Positions 44,078-53,894 of a DNA stretch of 64,000 nt are shown piece after piece. The position numbers and the translations under genes were made by a program. A model generated the notes under the pieces. It searched no databases and was not told the DNA's origin. It was given only the letters and a program-made list of their open reading frames with translations. The DNA comes from Leptospira limi (GTDB taxonomy: Bacteria; Spirochaetota; Leptospiria; Leptospirales; Leptospiraceae). The stretch lies in assembly GCF_026151395.1 (NCBI RefSeq), contig NZ_JAMQPV010000001.1, positions 806,001 through 870,000 on the forward strand, given 5' to 3'. The stretch's first letter is position 1. Every line of letters begins with the position of its first letter.

Positions 44078-44970
44078 ACATTAAATTTTTATTACTTCTG
44101 ATCCTTGCGATGGTTTCTTGGGGATTCTCATGGCCCATTGCTAAAATAATTGCTGGTTCTGTGCCCGTACATGTATTAGTGTTTTGGAGGTTCCTTGCTA
44201 CCTTTTTATCAGTCATCCCAATTTTGTTTGTTATGCGATTACCAATCCGATTAAAATCAGGAAAAGATTATTGGAATGTATTTATCGGTGGTATTATTTA
44301 CACATTGTACAATCAATTTTTCTTTTTGGGTTTAAAGAATGGATTACCAGGTGCAGGTGGTGTACTTGTTACAACTTTAAATCCTATTGTAACGTTTTTT
44401 ATAGTATTTTTAGTTCAAAAAAAATCTATCAGTAAACGCCAAGTTTTAGGACTATTTTTTGGTTTTATTGGTGGATTGGTAATTCTTCAGGTTTGGAAAA
44501 TAAGTATCGATTATCTTTTGTTATCTGGTAACTTATTCTTTTTGTTATGTTCCTTTGTTTGGGCAACACTTTCACTCAATAGTCAAAAAACAGGGAAATC
44601 AATGTCTCCGATTACTTATAGTTTTTATGTCTATGCAGTTGGATCCATTATAGAACTTTTATTCTGTTGGAATGACCCTAACTTTTGGAAGGTTTGGGAT
44701 TTTGGTTATAACTTTTGGTTAGCAATTTTTTATCTGACAGTGATCTCAACTACCTTTGGAACAACTGTTTATTTTTATGCAGCAACAAGGCTTGGATCCG
44801 AAATTGCGAGTAGTTTTATATTTATCGTTCCTCTGTCTGCTTATTTGAGTAGTTATTTCATTTTAGATGAAGTGGTACAAATCCCAGTTATCATTGGTGG
44901 TGCATTGGCAATGTTAGCCGTTTATCTTATCAACTCAAAACACAAAAAGAAGGAATCAATTATTTCATGA
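44074..44970 (+). CDS. EamA/DMT-family transporter
   Basis: 298 residues, ten helices in two EamA repeats: MVSWGFSWPIAKIIAG, GAGGVLVTTLNPIVTFFIVF, then the second repeat with FIVPLSAYLSSYFILDEVVQIPVIIGGALAMLAVYL. The start is a TTG at 44074 overlapping the AEC stop (TTGA), with AAAGGA nine bases before it. DMT transporters export metabolites such as amino acids. The gene is followed by the hotdog gene with a four-base overlap (ATGA). Confidence 0.88.
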   Translation: MNIKFLLLLILAMVSWGFSWPIAKIIAGSVPVHVLVFWRFLATFLSVIPILFVMRLPIRLKSGKDYWNVFIGGIIYTLYNQFFFLGLKNGLPGAGGVLVTTLNPIVTFFIVFLVQKKSISKRQVLGLFFGFIGGLVILQVWKISIDYLLLSGNLFFLLCSFVWATLSLNSQKTGKSMSPITYSFYVYAVGSIIELLFCWNDPNFWKVWDFGYNFWLAIFYLTVISTTFGTTVYFYAATRLGSEIASSFIFIVPLSAYLSSYFILDEVVQIPVIIGGALAMLAVYLINSKHKKKESIIS

Positions 44971-45446
44971 GACCTATCTCTTGGAAAAAAAGATTTAAAA
45001 TTTGGTTATATAATTTTTACCCACCTTACCTTGGTGCAGGAATACGGATTAAAAAAATAGCAAAGGATTTAACTTCATTCGAAGTGGAAATGAAGTTAAG
45101 TTTTTACAATCAAAATTACGTTGGTGTACATTTTGGTGGTTCTTTGTACTCAATGTGCGATCCTTTTTTTATGTTAATTTTATTAGAAACACTAGGTTCT
45201 GATTATATTGTTTGGGATAAAATTGGATCAATGACCTTTATCAAACCAGGTAAGGGAAAGGTAAAAGCCAGATTTTTGATTCCAGATGAGGAAATCCAAA
45301 GGATCAAATCTGAAATTGAGGTTAAACGAAAAGGAGAATTTCATTTTACCACAAATATATTGGATGAATCGAATAGTGTAGTTGCTACACTAGATAAAAC
45401 TATCTACATTCGGAAACGAGGAAAACTTCCGATTCAAAATGTTTAG
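44967..45446 (+). CDS. DUF4442 hotdog-fold thioesterase-like protein
   Basis: 159 residues. The hotdog core VHFGGSLYSMCDPFFMLILLETLG has the usual long helix after HFGG; the conserved WDKIGSMTFIKPGKGKVKARF strand follows. DUF4442 proteins resemble PaaI-type thioesterases; substrate unknown. It closes the operon that began with the acyl-CoA dehydrogenase, so acting on an acyl-CoA made there is plausible. It converges with the GpsA-acyltransferase fusion. Confidence 0.82.
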   Translation: MRPISWKKRFKIWLYNFYPPYLGAGIRIKKIAKDLTSFEVEMKLSFYNQNYVGVHFGGSLYSMCDPFFMLILLETLGSDYIVWDKIGSMTFIKPGKGKVKARFLIPDEEIQRIKSEIEVKRKGEFHFTTNILDESNSVVATLDKTIYIRKRGKLPIQNV

Positions 45447-45461
45447 TCAAACTAAAGATAA

Positions 45462-47882
45462 TTAGTATTTTTTGTCTTCATCTTCAGGAATCATACTAGC
45501 GTAATACAGTAGAAGAGCGTCATTTTTAGAATGAACCATTCGGTTTGCCTCTTCTATCATTTTACGTTTTTCTAAAATCTTTTTACCTTTCTCCCAAATT
45601 TCTTCAGGATCTCGGATCAAATAATTACCTTCATGTCTTGAAATAAAGTCTTCAATTAACATTGTACTCTGAGAAACTTCTACTGAATAATCATTCTCCA
45701 CTATGATCTTTGCAACGATTTGATTTGGTAAAATCTTATGGTATTGTTTCCAACCTTTTGTGATGCGATAACTCAATTCAATGGTCGGATCTTCTGTATG
45801 AGCATATTCCGAAATCGGAATCGGATCACAAAATTCAACGTAAACATTGGATCGTTTTGCTAAAAATCCTGCCATCCCAAGTTCTTCTGGTATATTGCAA
45901 AACTGGTTATCTTCAGGAACTGTTTCATATGAGACAGAGATCGGTACAATCACAATCTCTGTTCCGGAACTTCGGAATGCATTTACTGCTGTAGTTAGGA
46001 GACCAGTTTTTACTGGTACAATTGCACCTGTTCTTGATCTAGTTCCTTCAGGATACACTAAAGATGGAATTCCTTGTTCAAGCATCACTTGTGAATATAG
46101 TGTCAAACATTCAAGATACAAACTATTCCTAGTTCGTTCGCGATCCACTGCATAAGCTCCCAACGATTTTAACATCCATTCCCAGAATGGATTGGACATT
46201 AAATTGATGCCTGCCGCATAACGAGGAACAGGTAATCCTAAATGAAATAGTGAATAGGCAACTTCAACCGAATCTAAATGTGATCTGTGAGTCGGTGCAT
46301 ATAACAAATTGTACTTGGAAGAGAGAGCTTTTACAACTTCCGTTTTACCACCGATATGTGGGATCATGGAACCTTTGAGAAAACCACCAGAAAACAATCG
46401 AATCGGTGCAACAAATCGTAAAACAGACTCACGTACTGTCGGGCTATAATTATCGGCGATTTCATTTACATAAAAACGAACCAACTCTTTGATGGAAGTG
46501 AGTTCTTCATCTTTTTGGCAATTTTGGAATCGTTGCCAAATTTCGATTTCTGATTCAAACTTAACTTCTTCTAGTTTTTGTTTTTTACGTTTCGCTTTTG
46601 TAAGTCGTTTTTGAGTGGATTCAATCACAGCAGAAGATTGTTTTTTCACTCTGCTAATGGTACCTGGAACATTGCTGATTTGTTTTAGGATTCGATCTAC
46701 TAATAGATTATGAAAATCAATTCCAGAGGTAAGATTGAGCCCAACTTTTTTTTGAACAACAAGTGGAATGTTCTTTGCTTCTGTTTTTTTGCCGCAGATT
46801 AAATCGATAAGTGAACCAGGTGGTTGTTTACGGGTTAATACATCGAATAAAGTTCGATGAAGGGTAAAGGGAAGGCGAATTTCATTGGCAAGTTCGATGA
46901 GAATGCTGAGTGCATAGGTTCCTTCTACGTTATCATGCCATTTGGTGGATTCTCTTTCAATGAAGGAACGAGGAGCAAAAAAGATTTCAATTCGATCTTT
47001 GATACTTAATTTTTCTCCACCTGATAAAAGTTCGCCGACAATCTTTTGACCAAACCCTCGGTTTCGACTTTTGTTACTTGTTGCAGTTGTAATAAAATCT
47101 GCGAGTCCAGACCTACCCATTACAGTGTCAGGTCTTGCACCATAACGCATAGCAAGGTCTCTTACTTCTTGGAAACCCACTGAGAGAATTTCGCCAAGTA
47201 AGTTGGATCCATAACGAGGCAGTAAGGATACAATCCCACTGGCAATCGCCATTGGATTTTTTGCCACTCCCACAATTTCCATACCAATCACATCGTCAGT
47301 AACTGAAGTGTTAATGAAATGGGATGTATAAACTTCAGCTAAATACTCAGCTGTGAATTTATCAGATGATCCAATATTAAAAAAACTGAATTTTTCTTCT
47401 AAGATTTCGCCCAAAAGAGAAGGTCCGTTAACAACGGCCACTGAAGCGTTATTAAAATTCCTTTCACTTAAGTAGTTTTGTAAATATTGAGAGTATGTGA
47501 TGAATCCTGTTTTTTTACGATTTTTAGAATCTAAAATTCCTTTGGTCAAAAAGGAAAATACATAATTATTAAATGGTTCCAATACTTCAATGAGACTGTG
47601 GACACTGTCCAAAAATGATCGGGAAGGAACAGCTATATGAAATGCCCAATCATCTCGCCCAAATGCATCTAAACTTGACACGATGTCAATGTGATCGGGA
47701 AGTTCAATTGTCTTTCCCATAATTTCTGTTTGGCGGCGTTTCTTGAGGAGTTCCACAAATTCTTTGTCAGGAATCCATAAAGTAATTGAATCATACTTTT
47801 CAGCCAGTATGGAAGCGATAATGATACCCATTGGGCCACTACCCAAAACTGCTTGTTTTAAGTCGTTATAGGTTATTTGCAT
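45462..47882 (-). CDS. Fusion of glycerol-3-phosphate dehydrogenase (GpsA) and PlsB/PlsC-type acyltransferase
   Basis: 806 residues. Residues 1-380 are GpsA-like: dinucleotide loop AVLGSGPMG, VVNGPSLLGEIL, catalytic-region GVAKNPMAIASG and the C-terminal RPDTVMGRSGLADFITTATSNKSRNRGFG. A basic helical linker follows (about 420-450). The last 300 residues form an acyltransferase with the HX4D box HRSHLD, a GPAT-like block II (GAYAVDRERTRN) and YPEGTRSRTG. One protein may thus make glycerol 3-phosphate and acylate it, the first step of phospholipid synthesis; whether the acceptor is G3P or lyso-PA is unproven. Transcribed alone, divergent from the SLC13 gene. Confidence 0.85.
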   Translation of the reverse strand: MQITYNDLKQAVLGSGPMGIIIASILAEKYDSITLWIPDKEFVELLKKRRQTEIMGKTIELPDHIDIVSSLDAFGRDDWAFHIAVPSRSFLDSVHSLIEVLEPFNNYVFSFLTKGILDSKNRKKTGFITYSQYLQNYLSERNFNNASVAVVNGPSLLGEILEEKFSFFNIGSSDKFTAEYLAEVYTSHFINTSVTDDVIGMEIVGVAKNPMAIASGIVSLLPRYGSNLLGEILSVGFQEVRDLAMRYGARPDTVMGRSGLADFITTATSNKSRNRGFGQKIVGELLSGGEKLSIKDRIEIFFAPRSFIERESTKWHDNVEGTYALSILIELANEIRLPFTLHRTLFDVLTRKQPPGSLIDLICGKKTEAKNIPLVVQKKVGLNLTSGIDFHNLLVDRILKQISNVPGTISRVKKQSSAVIESTQKRLTKAKRKKQKLEEVKFESEIEIWQRFQNCQKDEELTSIKELVRFYVNEIADNYSPTVRESVLRFVAPIRLFSGGFLKGSMIPHIGGKTEVVKALSSKYNLLYAPTHRSHLDSVEVAYSLFHLGLPVPRYAAGINLMSNPFWEWMLKSLGAYAVDRERTRNSLYLECLTLYSQVMLEQGIPSLVYPEGTRSRTGAIVPVKTGLLTTAVNAFRSSGTEIVIVPISVSYETVPEDNQFCNIPEELGMAGFLAKRSNVYVEFCDPIPISEYAHTEDPTIELSYRITKGWKQYHKILPNQIVAKIIVENDYSVEVSQSTMLIEDFISRHEGNYLIRDPEEIWEKGKKILEKRKMIEEANRMVHSKNDALLLYYASMIPEDEDKKY

Positions 47883-47942
47883 AAAAAATTAACATTTAAA
47901 AATTTCGGGAAAGTCTCATTGTATTTGTTTGCTTGAAACGAA

Positions 47943-49376
47943 TTGAGTCTATCGAAAAAGTATCAGGTGAGTGTAAATCGTCAAGTCACAATGATTCGAG
48001 CAGGCCTTCTATTTTCGACTCTTTCCATTTTTCCAGCCATCTTTGGCTTATACCAATCGTGGCTCGGACTCACCCCCGCCCAAGAAATTAATTTAGCAAT
48101 TGCATTGGTTGTTTCCTTCCTTTGGGTCACAGAACTCATTCCACTATATGTCACAGGATTTTTGGTTCTTTTTTTAGAGTTGGTCTGGTTGATTCCGGGT
48201 TGGGGTCCAGGTGCTCCAAAAACGATTACTTTTTTATCTTGTTATTTTTCGGAGACCATCTTACTCTTCTTAGGTGGGTTTGTGATCTCCAGTGCGATCA
48301 GTTTTTATGGTCTTGATGTGAGCATTGCTAAATTTGTGATCAAAAATACGAAAGGTTCAGCATTTTTATTAGTTTTATCATTAGGTTTTGCCACTGCTTT
48401 TTTGTCCTGCTGGATGAATAATACTGCAACTGCCGCCATGATGTTAGGACTAGTCTCTTCCATGATGAAATCCTTGGATGAGACTAGCCCTTTACGAAAA
48501 TCAATTTTGTTTATGGTTCCTTTTTCCGCAAATTTAGGTGGGATTGGAACACCAGTTGGAACCCTTCCCAATGTGATTGGCATTGCCTATTTACAAGAAA
48601 AAGGGTTTCACATTGGATTTTTAGATTGGATGGCGTTTGCATTTCCAGTCTTCATCCTTTCCGTTTTGGCTCTTGCTGGAATTTTGTACATTGTGTACTT
48701 AAAAAAAGAAAAATCCATCCAATCAATTCGATTGATCCAAGTGCGAGAAGAGAACACTTCTGTTTCTTCCCAGAGAAAACTGATCTCGATTATGATCATT
48801 CTCATCACAATTCTCGGATGGATAAGTTCTGATTGGCATGGAATTTCGAATGGAACTGTCGCATTATTTCCAGTGATTGTTTTTTTTGGATTTTCTCTTT
48901 TGGATCTAAAGGAATTTCGAAATTTATCCTGGGATGTTTTAATCCTTATGGGAGGTGGAATTGCCCTAGGAAAAGCATTTGAAGAAACAGGACTTGCCAA
49001 ACATTTCGTAACCTTGTTAATGTTAGGTGAATCAAGTCAGTTAGGATTGTTTTTATTTTTTTCAATTTTGTCTTTATTTCTCTCTTGTTTTCTTAGTAAC
49101 ACAAGTGTTGCGAATTTGATCTTACCCATTACCATGGGACTTCCTACGGATCTCATTTTACCGGCTGCCATAGGCGCAACCATAGGTGCCTCTCTCGCAA
49201 TGCCATTGCCTGTTTCAACTCCTCCTAATGCATTGGCTTTCAGTTATGGTGGCATTCGGAGTTTAGAAATGGTAAAAATAGGTGGGTCCATTTCCATCGT
49301 GGCATGGGTCTTTTTTACCGTAGTGGGAGGAATCCTTTTGCACCAATTGCACATTGTGGATTTTTCTAGGTTTTAA
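47943..49376 (+). CDS. SLC13/DASS-family anion:sodium symporter
   Basis: 477 residues with about 12 helices. The start is uncertain: a TTG at 47943, a GTG at 47967 or an ATG at 47991 (MIRAGLL). The paired re-entrant loops are present: WMNNTATAAMMLG in the first half and FLSNTSVANLILP in the second, with MPLPVSTPPNALAFSYGG at the end. This SNT pattern binds sodium and a di- or tricarboxylate, or sulphate/phosphate. Substrate not deducible. It stands alone, before a lipoprotein gene 48 bases downstream. Confidence 0.88.
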   Translation: MSLSKKYQVSVNRQVTMIRAGLLFSTLSIFPAIFGLYQSWLGLTPAQEINLAIALVVSFLWVTELIPLYVTGFLVLFLELVWLIPGWGPGAPKTITFLSCYFSETILLFLGGFVISSAISFYGLDVSIAKFVIKNTKGSAFLLVLSLGFATAFLSCWMNNTATAAMMLGLVSSMMKSLDETSPLRKSILFMVPFSANLGGIGTPVGTLPNVIGIAYLQEKGFHIGFLDWMAFAFPVFILSVLALAGILYIVYLKKEKSIQSIRLIQVREENTSVSSQRKLISIMIILITILGWISSDWHGISNGTVALFPVIVFFGFSLLDLKEFRNLSWDVLILMGGGIALGKAFEETGLAKHFVTLLMLGESSQLGLFLFFSILSLFLSCFLSNTSVANLILPITMGLPTDLILPAAIGATIGASLAMPLPVSTPPNALAFSYGGIRSLEMVKIGGSISIVAWVFFTVVGGILLHQLHIVDFSRF

Positions 49377-49424
49377 AAAAAAGACTTTTCCTTGGTTTCT
49401 CATCCGTTAGCCTTCTCACGAATT

Positions 49425-49997
49425 ATGATTCGATTTCGAAAATTCGCACTACTAGTCTTATGTTCCCTTTTTTTTCTCTCATCTTGTTACAATTATATGA
49501 GTGAAGACGTGCCCATTGTCACAAGGCCCGATTTTAATCAACAAATCCCACTTTTATCCATCAAAGTTTCTACTCCCGAAAACAATAAAAACAAACGGGA
49601 AATCACAGCACTATATACAAAGTACCTCGAAGAAACTGGTTATTTTGGAAGGGTATTGTCTGATGGTGTCAGAGCAAACCATCACATTGACATTTACACC
49701 AGTGAAGTGAATGAATACGAACATTTCTGGGTTTCGTCGATATCAACAATCTTTATGATAGGAACTGCAGGATTATTACCGTCTATTTACTCGAAAGAAC
49801 GTGTGTTACATGCAGATTTTTATTTAAACGATAAACTGATTGGCCGAGAAAAATATAGGCAAAAACACTCTACATTGTTTGGAATTCCATTTATGTTTAT
49901 CTGGGAAACTGGAATCAAAGAAGCAAAAACCATCCAATACAATAAAGAAAAAAATCTAATTCATAATGTCGTACAAGATTATAACCGTTACTTATAG
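49425..49997 (+). CDS. Hypothetical lipoprotein
   Basis: 190 residues from the ATG at 49425; a TTG at 49392 would add 11 residues. The signal ends at FFLSSC, a good lipobox. The mature protein has a mixed alpha/beta look with DIYTSEVNEYEHFWVSSISTIFMIGTAGLLPSIYSKERVLHADFYL, in which a short hydrophobic stretch could be a membrane hairpin. No family is recognised. It precedes the CAP-domain lipoprotein by eight bases. Confidence 0.6.
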   Translation: MIRFRKFALLVLCSLFFLSSCYNYMSEDVPIVTRPDFNQQIPLLSIKVSTPENNKNKREITALYTKYLEETGYFGRVLSDGVRANHHIDIYTSEVNEYEHFWVSSISTIFMIGTAGLLPSIYSKERVLHADFYLNDKLIGREKYRQKHSTLFGIPFMFIWETGIKEAKTIQYNKEKNLIHNVVQDYNRYL

Positions 49998-50005
49998 GAG
50001 TTGCC

Positions 50006-50860
50006 ATGAAATTACACACAAACAATAACCAAACACCACTACAAAAAGGAAGAAAAACTTCCCTTATTGGAATAAGTTTTTTAGCTCTCATTGTATTCAC
50101 TTTGTGCAAAACTCCAGAAGTCAAAAAGGCTCCTGTTGTCGTGGTGGAAGAACCTAAAAAGGTAGAACAAGTTGTTGAAAAACAAGATCCTAACTTAGCA
50201 TTTTTAGAAAGTATCGAAGATGGAAGGGAACTTCCCGATTCCGACAAATGGAAAGTAGAACAGTATGATTCTTTTAATGAGGATACATTTCCATCCTATG
50301 GCCCTGCAAATTCGACAATTGATTTTGCAAAAGTAGACTATCCTTTGTTAAACGCTGCTATCTTTTATGTAACATCTAAAGAAAGAAAACAATTGGGCTT
50401 GCGACCATTTAAATATTCAGAACGATGTGAACAAGCTGCCTTTGGACATGCACAAGACATGGTGACTTATGATTTTTATTCCCATACAAGCACGGTAAAT
50501 GGAAAAGAAACACTAAAGGATCGATTGGATTTGGTAGGTGTTTCAGAAACTTATTCCGCTGAAAATATTATCAATGCTTTTGGAATCCAATACCAAAGTG
50601 GGCGACCGGTTTTCACACCCGCACAAAATGGTGGTCAATTCTTCAGCTACACAAAGGCAGGAACACCTATTCCAAACCATACCTATTTAAGTTTAGCAAA
50701 AGCTGTGGTGGAAGTATGGTTCAATTCTCCAGGGCATAGAAAGAACATCCTCAATCCAGAGTTTAATTATATGGGAGCAGGGGCTTATTTTTATAAGGAT
50801 AAAAAATTCTTTGATGTAGACAAAGTCAAAGCAGTACAGGTTTTCACAGGAAAACCGTAA
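50006..50860 (+). CDS. CAP (SCP/PR1)-domain lipoprotein
   Basis: 284 residues. The signal segment (about 20-34) ends at IVFTLC, so a lipoprotein with a Lys/Pro/Val-rich stalk. The CAP domain (about 110-275) keeps its pocket residues: FGHAQDMVTYDFYSHTST (His), AENIINAFG (Glu), and VVEVWFNSPGHRKNILNPEF (Glu, His). A loop GIQYQSGRPVFTPAQNGG is inserted, longer than in short bacterial CAP proteins. Activity of bacterial CAP domains is mostly unknown. It converges on the EVE gene with four bases between them. Confidence 0.88.
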   Translation: MKLHTNNNQTPLQKGRKTSLIGISFLALIVFTLCKTPEVKKAPVVVVEEPKKVEQVVEKQDPNLAFLESIEDGRELPDSDKWKVEQYDSFNEDTFPSYGPANSTIDFAKVDYPLLNAAIFYVTSKERKQLGLRPFKYSERCEQAAFGHAQDMVTYDFYSHTSTVNGKETLKDRLDLVGVSETYSAENIINAFGIQYQSGRPVFTPAQNGGQFFSYTKAGTPIPNHTYLSLAKAVVEVWFNSPGHRKNILNPEFNYMGAGAYFYKDKKFFDVDKVKAVQVFTGKP

Positions 50861-50864
50861 TTGG

Positions 50865-51332
50865 TTACTTTACAGTAACGCCTGCTAGTTTTGTAACAAT
50901 CTCAAATTCTTTTTTGGTGACCGGTTGGATCGATAATCTCGATCCTTTTTGGGTCACTACCATCTTTTCTAAACCTTTTGTTTTTTTCAAAAGATCGAGC
51001 GAGATCATTTCTTTGAATTTTGTATGAGGTTTGAGGTGAACACCAAACCACCGAGGTTCCGTACCTTTCAGTTTAGGATCAAAGTATTTGTGGTTTGGAT
51101 CAAATTGGTAGGGGTCTGGACTTGCTTCTTTTGCCACTTCTGCAATGCCTACAACACCTGGGGGTTCTAAGCGACTGTGGTAAAATAAAACCAAGTCACC
51201 TAACTTCACTTCATCGCGAAGGTAATTACGTGCTTGGTAATTTCTGACTCCCTCCCAATACGAAAGTTTTTCTCGTATTAGGTCGTCGATGGAAAAAACA
51301 TCTGGTTCTGTTTTAAAGAGCCAATACTTCAT
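50865..51332 (-). CDS. EVE-domain protein
   Basis: 155 residues, one EVE domain and nothing else. Typical parts are KYWLFKTEPDVFSIDDL at the start, WEGVRNYQARNYLRD, DLVLFYHSR, GVVGIAEV and RWFGVHLKP. EVE domains are related to PUA/YTH and bind modified bases in RNA or DNA. The start overlaps the ftsH stop by one base (TAATG), so it is made with ftsH. Confidence 0.92.
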   Translation of the reverse strand: MKYWLFKTEPDVFSIDDLIREKLSYWEGVRNYQARNYLRDEVKLGDLVLFYHSRLEPPGVVGIAEVAKEASPDPYQFDPNHKYFDPKLKGTEPRWFGVHLKPHTKFKEMISLDLLKKTKGLEKMVVTQKGSRLSIQPVTKKEFEIVTKLAGVTVK

Positions 51333-53284
51333 TAAGCCGAATAAGCTGGTTTTGTAGCAGAAGATCCTTTTCCTTTTTTGGATCCAACACCTGGTTTTGA
51401 ATCAGAAAATTTATCAAAAGAAGGTTGTACGATATCTGTTAATTCCTGTGCATCAATGGTTTCTTTTGCAAGAAGTGCCTTTGCAATTGCATCCAATTTC
51501 TTTTGGTTTTTCTTCACCAAATCACGACCTTTATCGAGACAAGTTTGGATGATACGTTTCACTTCTTGGTCAATCATGGCAGCAAATTCTTCTGAGTATG
51601 GTTTGCTAGTATGCCCATAGTCCCTTCCCATAAACGGAGAAGACTCACCCGATCCATAGTGGATGGTACCGAGTTTTTCAGACATACCCCATTCACACAC
51701 CATACGTCGTGCAATGTTGGTTGCTTGTTGGATGTCATTGGAAGATCCATTGGAAGGATCACCAAAGATGAGTTCTTCTGCGATGTATCCACCCATTGAC
51801 ATCACAATTCGATCCAAACAATAGTTTTTACGATAGGAATGTCTGTCTTCCACTGGAAGGGATTGAGTGAGTCCAAGTGCTCTTCCGCGTGGGATGATGG
51901 TGACTTTATGAACTGGTTCGGTATACGGCAGTAAGGTGCCAAGAAGAGCGTGACCCGCTTCATGGTAAGCTGTCATTTCTTTCTCTTTGTCCGAGATGAA
52001 CATCGACTTACGTTCCGGTCCCATCATCACCTTATCACGAGCTTCTTCCAGTTCTTCTTGGGTCACACGTTTTTTGTTACGACGTGCAGCAAGAAGTGCT
52101 GCTTCGTTGATGAGGTTCGCAAGATCTGCCCCTGTAAATCCAGGAGTTCCGCGAGCAATGGAGTTTAAAGAAATATCAGAAACAAGAGGCACTTTTTTTG
52201 CATGAACGGCTAAGATCTCTTCACGGCCTTTTAGGTCTGGGAGGTCTACAATCACTTGTCTGTCGAAACGACCTGGACGAAGGAGGGCTGGGTCAAGGAC
52301 ATCAGCACGGTTTGTGGCCGCCATCACGATGACACCTTCATTCATTTCGAATCCATCCATCTCAACTAACATCTGATTGAGGGTCTGTTCTCTTTCGTCG
52401 TGTCCACCACCGAGTCCTGCACCACGAAGGCGACCAACTGCATCAATCTCATCAATGAAGATGATACAAGGTGCATTTTTCTTTCCTTGGTCAAAAAGAT
52501 CTCGCACACGTGATGCACCGACACCCACAAACATTTCCACAAAGTCAGAACCAGAGATGGAGAAAAAAGGAACACCAGCTTCACCAGCAACAGCTTTTGC
52601 AAGTAAGGTTTTACCAGTACCTGGAGGACCAACGAGGAGAACTCCTTTAGGAATCCTTGCACCAATGGCTTGGAATTTTTTTGGATCTTTTAAAAATTCA
52701 ATGATTTCGAGAAGTTCAACTTTTGCTTCTTCACAACCAGCAACATCATTAAAGGTTACTTTTACTTTTGGATCCACATTCATTTTGGCACGAGATTTAC
52801 CAAAAGTAAATGCTTTGTTACCAGATGCTTGGAGTTGGCGCATCATGATAAACCAAATGATCCCAAGAGCGAATAACCAAGGAATGATACCTGATACAAC
52901 ACTCCAAAATTTATTTTCTTCAGTGGACTTTGCAGTAAAACTAAGGCGTGACTTACGAAGTTTTGTCACCAAATCATCGTTCACTTGTGCTACATTGGTT
53001 TTGAAAGGTTTTGGTTTGTTGTCCTTACTGTTTTCAGGAATGTACCAACCTTCAATGAGTTCTTTATCAATGATGATTTGTTGTTTGGATGAAATGTCTT
53101 TCCCATCTTTAGAAGTGATTTTCCCAATGGGTTTTTTTCCTTCAATGGGTTCTACCATATTCAAAAAATCGGAATAACTGATTTCGTCGGGTTTACCGGC
53201 AAAGTCTTGGCCTTTGTAAACCGTTGCCAAAATGACAAGGAATACGAGTAAAAATAGGAATACGGTTTTGATGTTTTTATTCAT
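51332..53284 (-). CDS. ftsH: ATP-dependent zinc metalloprotease FtsH
   Basis: 650 residues. Two membrane helices (about 5-23 and 130-147) flank a periplasmic part. The AAA module has Walker A GPPGTGKT (219-226), Walker B IIFIDE (274-279) and the arginine-finger region RPGRFDRQV; the protease zinc site HEAGH is 441-445. It degrades membrane and regulatory proteins. The C terminus is Lys/Ser/Gly-rich. It follows pth in the same direction after 27 bases. Confidence 0.97.
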   Translation of the reverse strand: MNKNIKTVFLFLLVFLVILATVYKGQDFAGKPDEISYSDFLNMVEPIEGKKPIGKITSKDGKDISSKQQIIIDKELIEGWYIPENSKDNKPKPFKTNVAQVNDDLVTKLRKSRLSFTAKSTEENKFWSVVSGIIPWLFALGIIWFIMMRQLQASGNKAFTFGKSRAKMNVDPKVKVTFNDVAGCEEAKVELLEIIEFLKDPKKFQAIGARIPKGVLLVGPPGTGKTLLAKAVAGEAGVPFFSISGSDFVEMFVGVGASRVRDLFDQGKKNAPCIIFIDEIDAVGRLRGAGLGGGHDEREQTLNQMLVEMDGFEMNEGVIVMAATNRADVLDPALLRPGRFDRQVIVDLPDLKGREEILAVHAKKVPLVSDISLNSIARGTPGFTGADLANLINEAALLAARRNKKRVTQEELEEARDKVMMGPERKSMFISDKEKEMTAYHEAGHALLGTLLPYTEPVHKVTIIPRGRALGLTQSLPVEDRHSYRKNYCLDRIVMSMGGYIAEELIFGDPSNGSSNDIQQATNIARRMVCEWGMSEKLGTIHYGSGESSPFMGRDYGHTSKPYSEEFAAMIDQEVKRIIQTCLDKGRDLVKKNQKKLDAIAKALLAKETIDAQELTDIVQPSFDKFSDSKPGVGSKKGKGSSATKPAYSA

Positions 53285-53311
53285 GTAAGACTTCCGAAGA
53301 TTAGACTACAA

Positions 53312-53875
53312 TCAAAGGTGATATTTCTGAATCACTTCGTCGATATCCCCCATGGAAATCGAACGAATCGCCGCTTCGGCGTCATTGATGATCTGTATCA
53401 AACTCAGGTTCTCTAAAGGCTCAAAATCTTCACGTAAAAAATCTTCTCTTTTTTTCGGATTGTAGCTAGAATTAAGAACGCCGATCCGAATGCGAATGAA
53501 GTTAGGAGAACGTAATGAGACAGAAATCGAGTTTACCCCAGGATTTGTGTCATTTTCGCCACCTTTTGTGACTACGATTTGGCCTAGTTCCAGTCCCACA
53601 TCTTCGTGGATCACAACGATGTCTTTGACTTGGATTTTGAGAAAGGAGGCAATGTAGAGGACAGACTCACCAGAGAGTTCGCTGAAGGTTTGTGGTTTGA
53701 GTAAAACCACTTCATCCCCTTCAAAGTCGCCTCGTCCAATGAGTGATTTTTTCTTTTTAGTTTTGATTTCGATGCCAATGTTGTTCGCAATGACATCGAG
53801 AATCTTAAAACCAATGTTAGATCGATTGTTGTTATACTTATCGCCAGGATTTCCCAGCCCTACAATTAACTTCAT
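53312..53875 (-). CDS. Peptidyl-tRNA hydrolase-like protein lacking the catalytic residues
   Basis: 187 residues in the usual pth position (rplY-pth-ftsH). The fold signature is clear: LIVGLGNPGDKY, VVLLKPQTF, and VIHEDVGLELG-KGG. However, residues known to act in E. coli Pth are changed: catalytic His20 is Ser19 (NNNRSNIGF), Asn68 is Glu66 (SELSG), Asp93 is Glu91 (HED), and His113-Asn114 are Asn111-Pro112 (DTNPG). Only Asn10 (Asn9) remains. I checked the codons on the DNA and the frame is intact. It is either inactive as a hydrolase or has a changed function. It lies 19 bases after rplY. Confidence 0.85.
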   Translation of the reverse strand: MKLIVGLGNPGDKYNNNRSNIGFKILDVIANNIGIEIKTKKKKSLIGRGDFEGDEVVLLKPQTFSELSGESVLYIASFLKIQVKDIVVIHEDVGLELGQIVVTKGGENDTNPGVNSISVSLRSPNFIRIRIGVLNSSYNPKKREDFLREDFEPLENLSLIQIINDAEAAIRSISMGDIDEVIQKYHL

Positions 53876-53894
53876 TGGTTCTTAAAAGTAGTTC

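Noticed and set aside
50864..50879. GTTACT-TTAC-AGTAAC hairpin between the CAP and EVE genes as a terminator
   Set aside because: Six-base AT-rich stem without a T run, and it overlaps the EVE stop codon; too weak.
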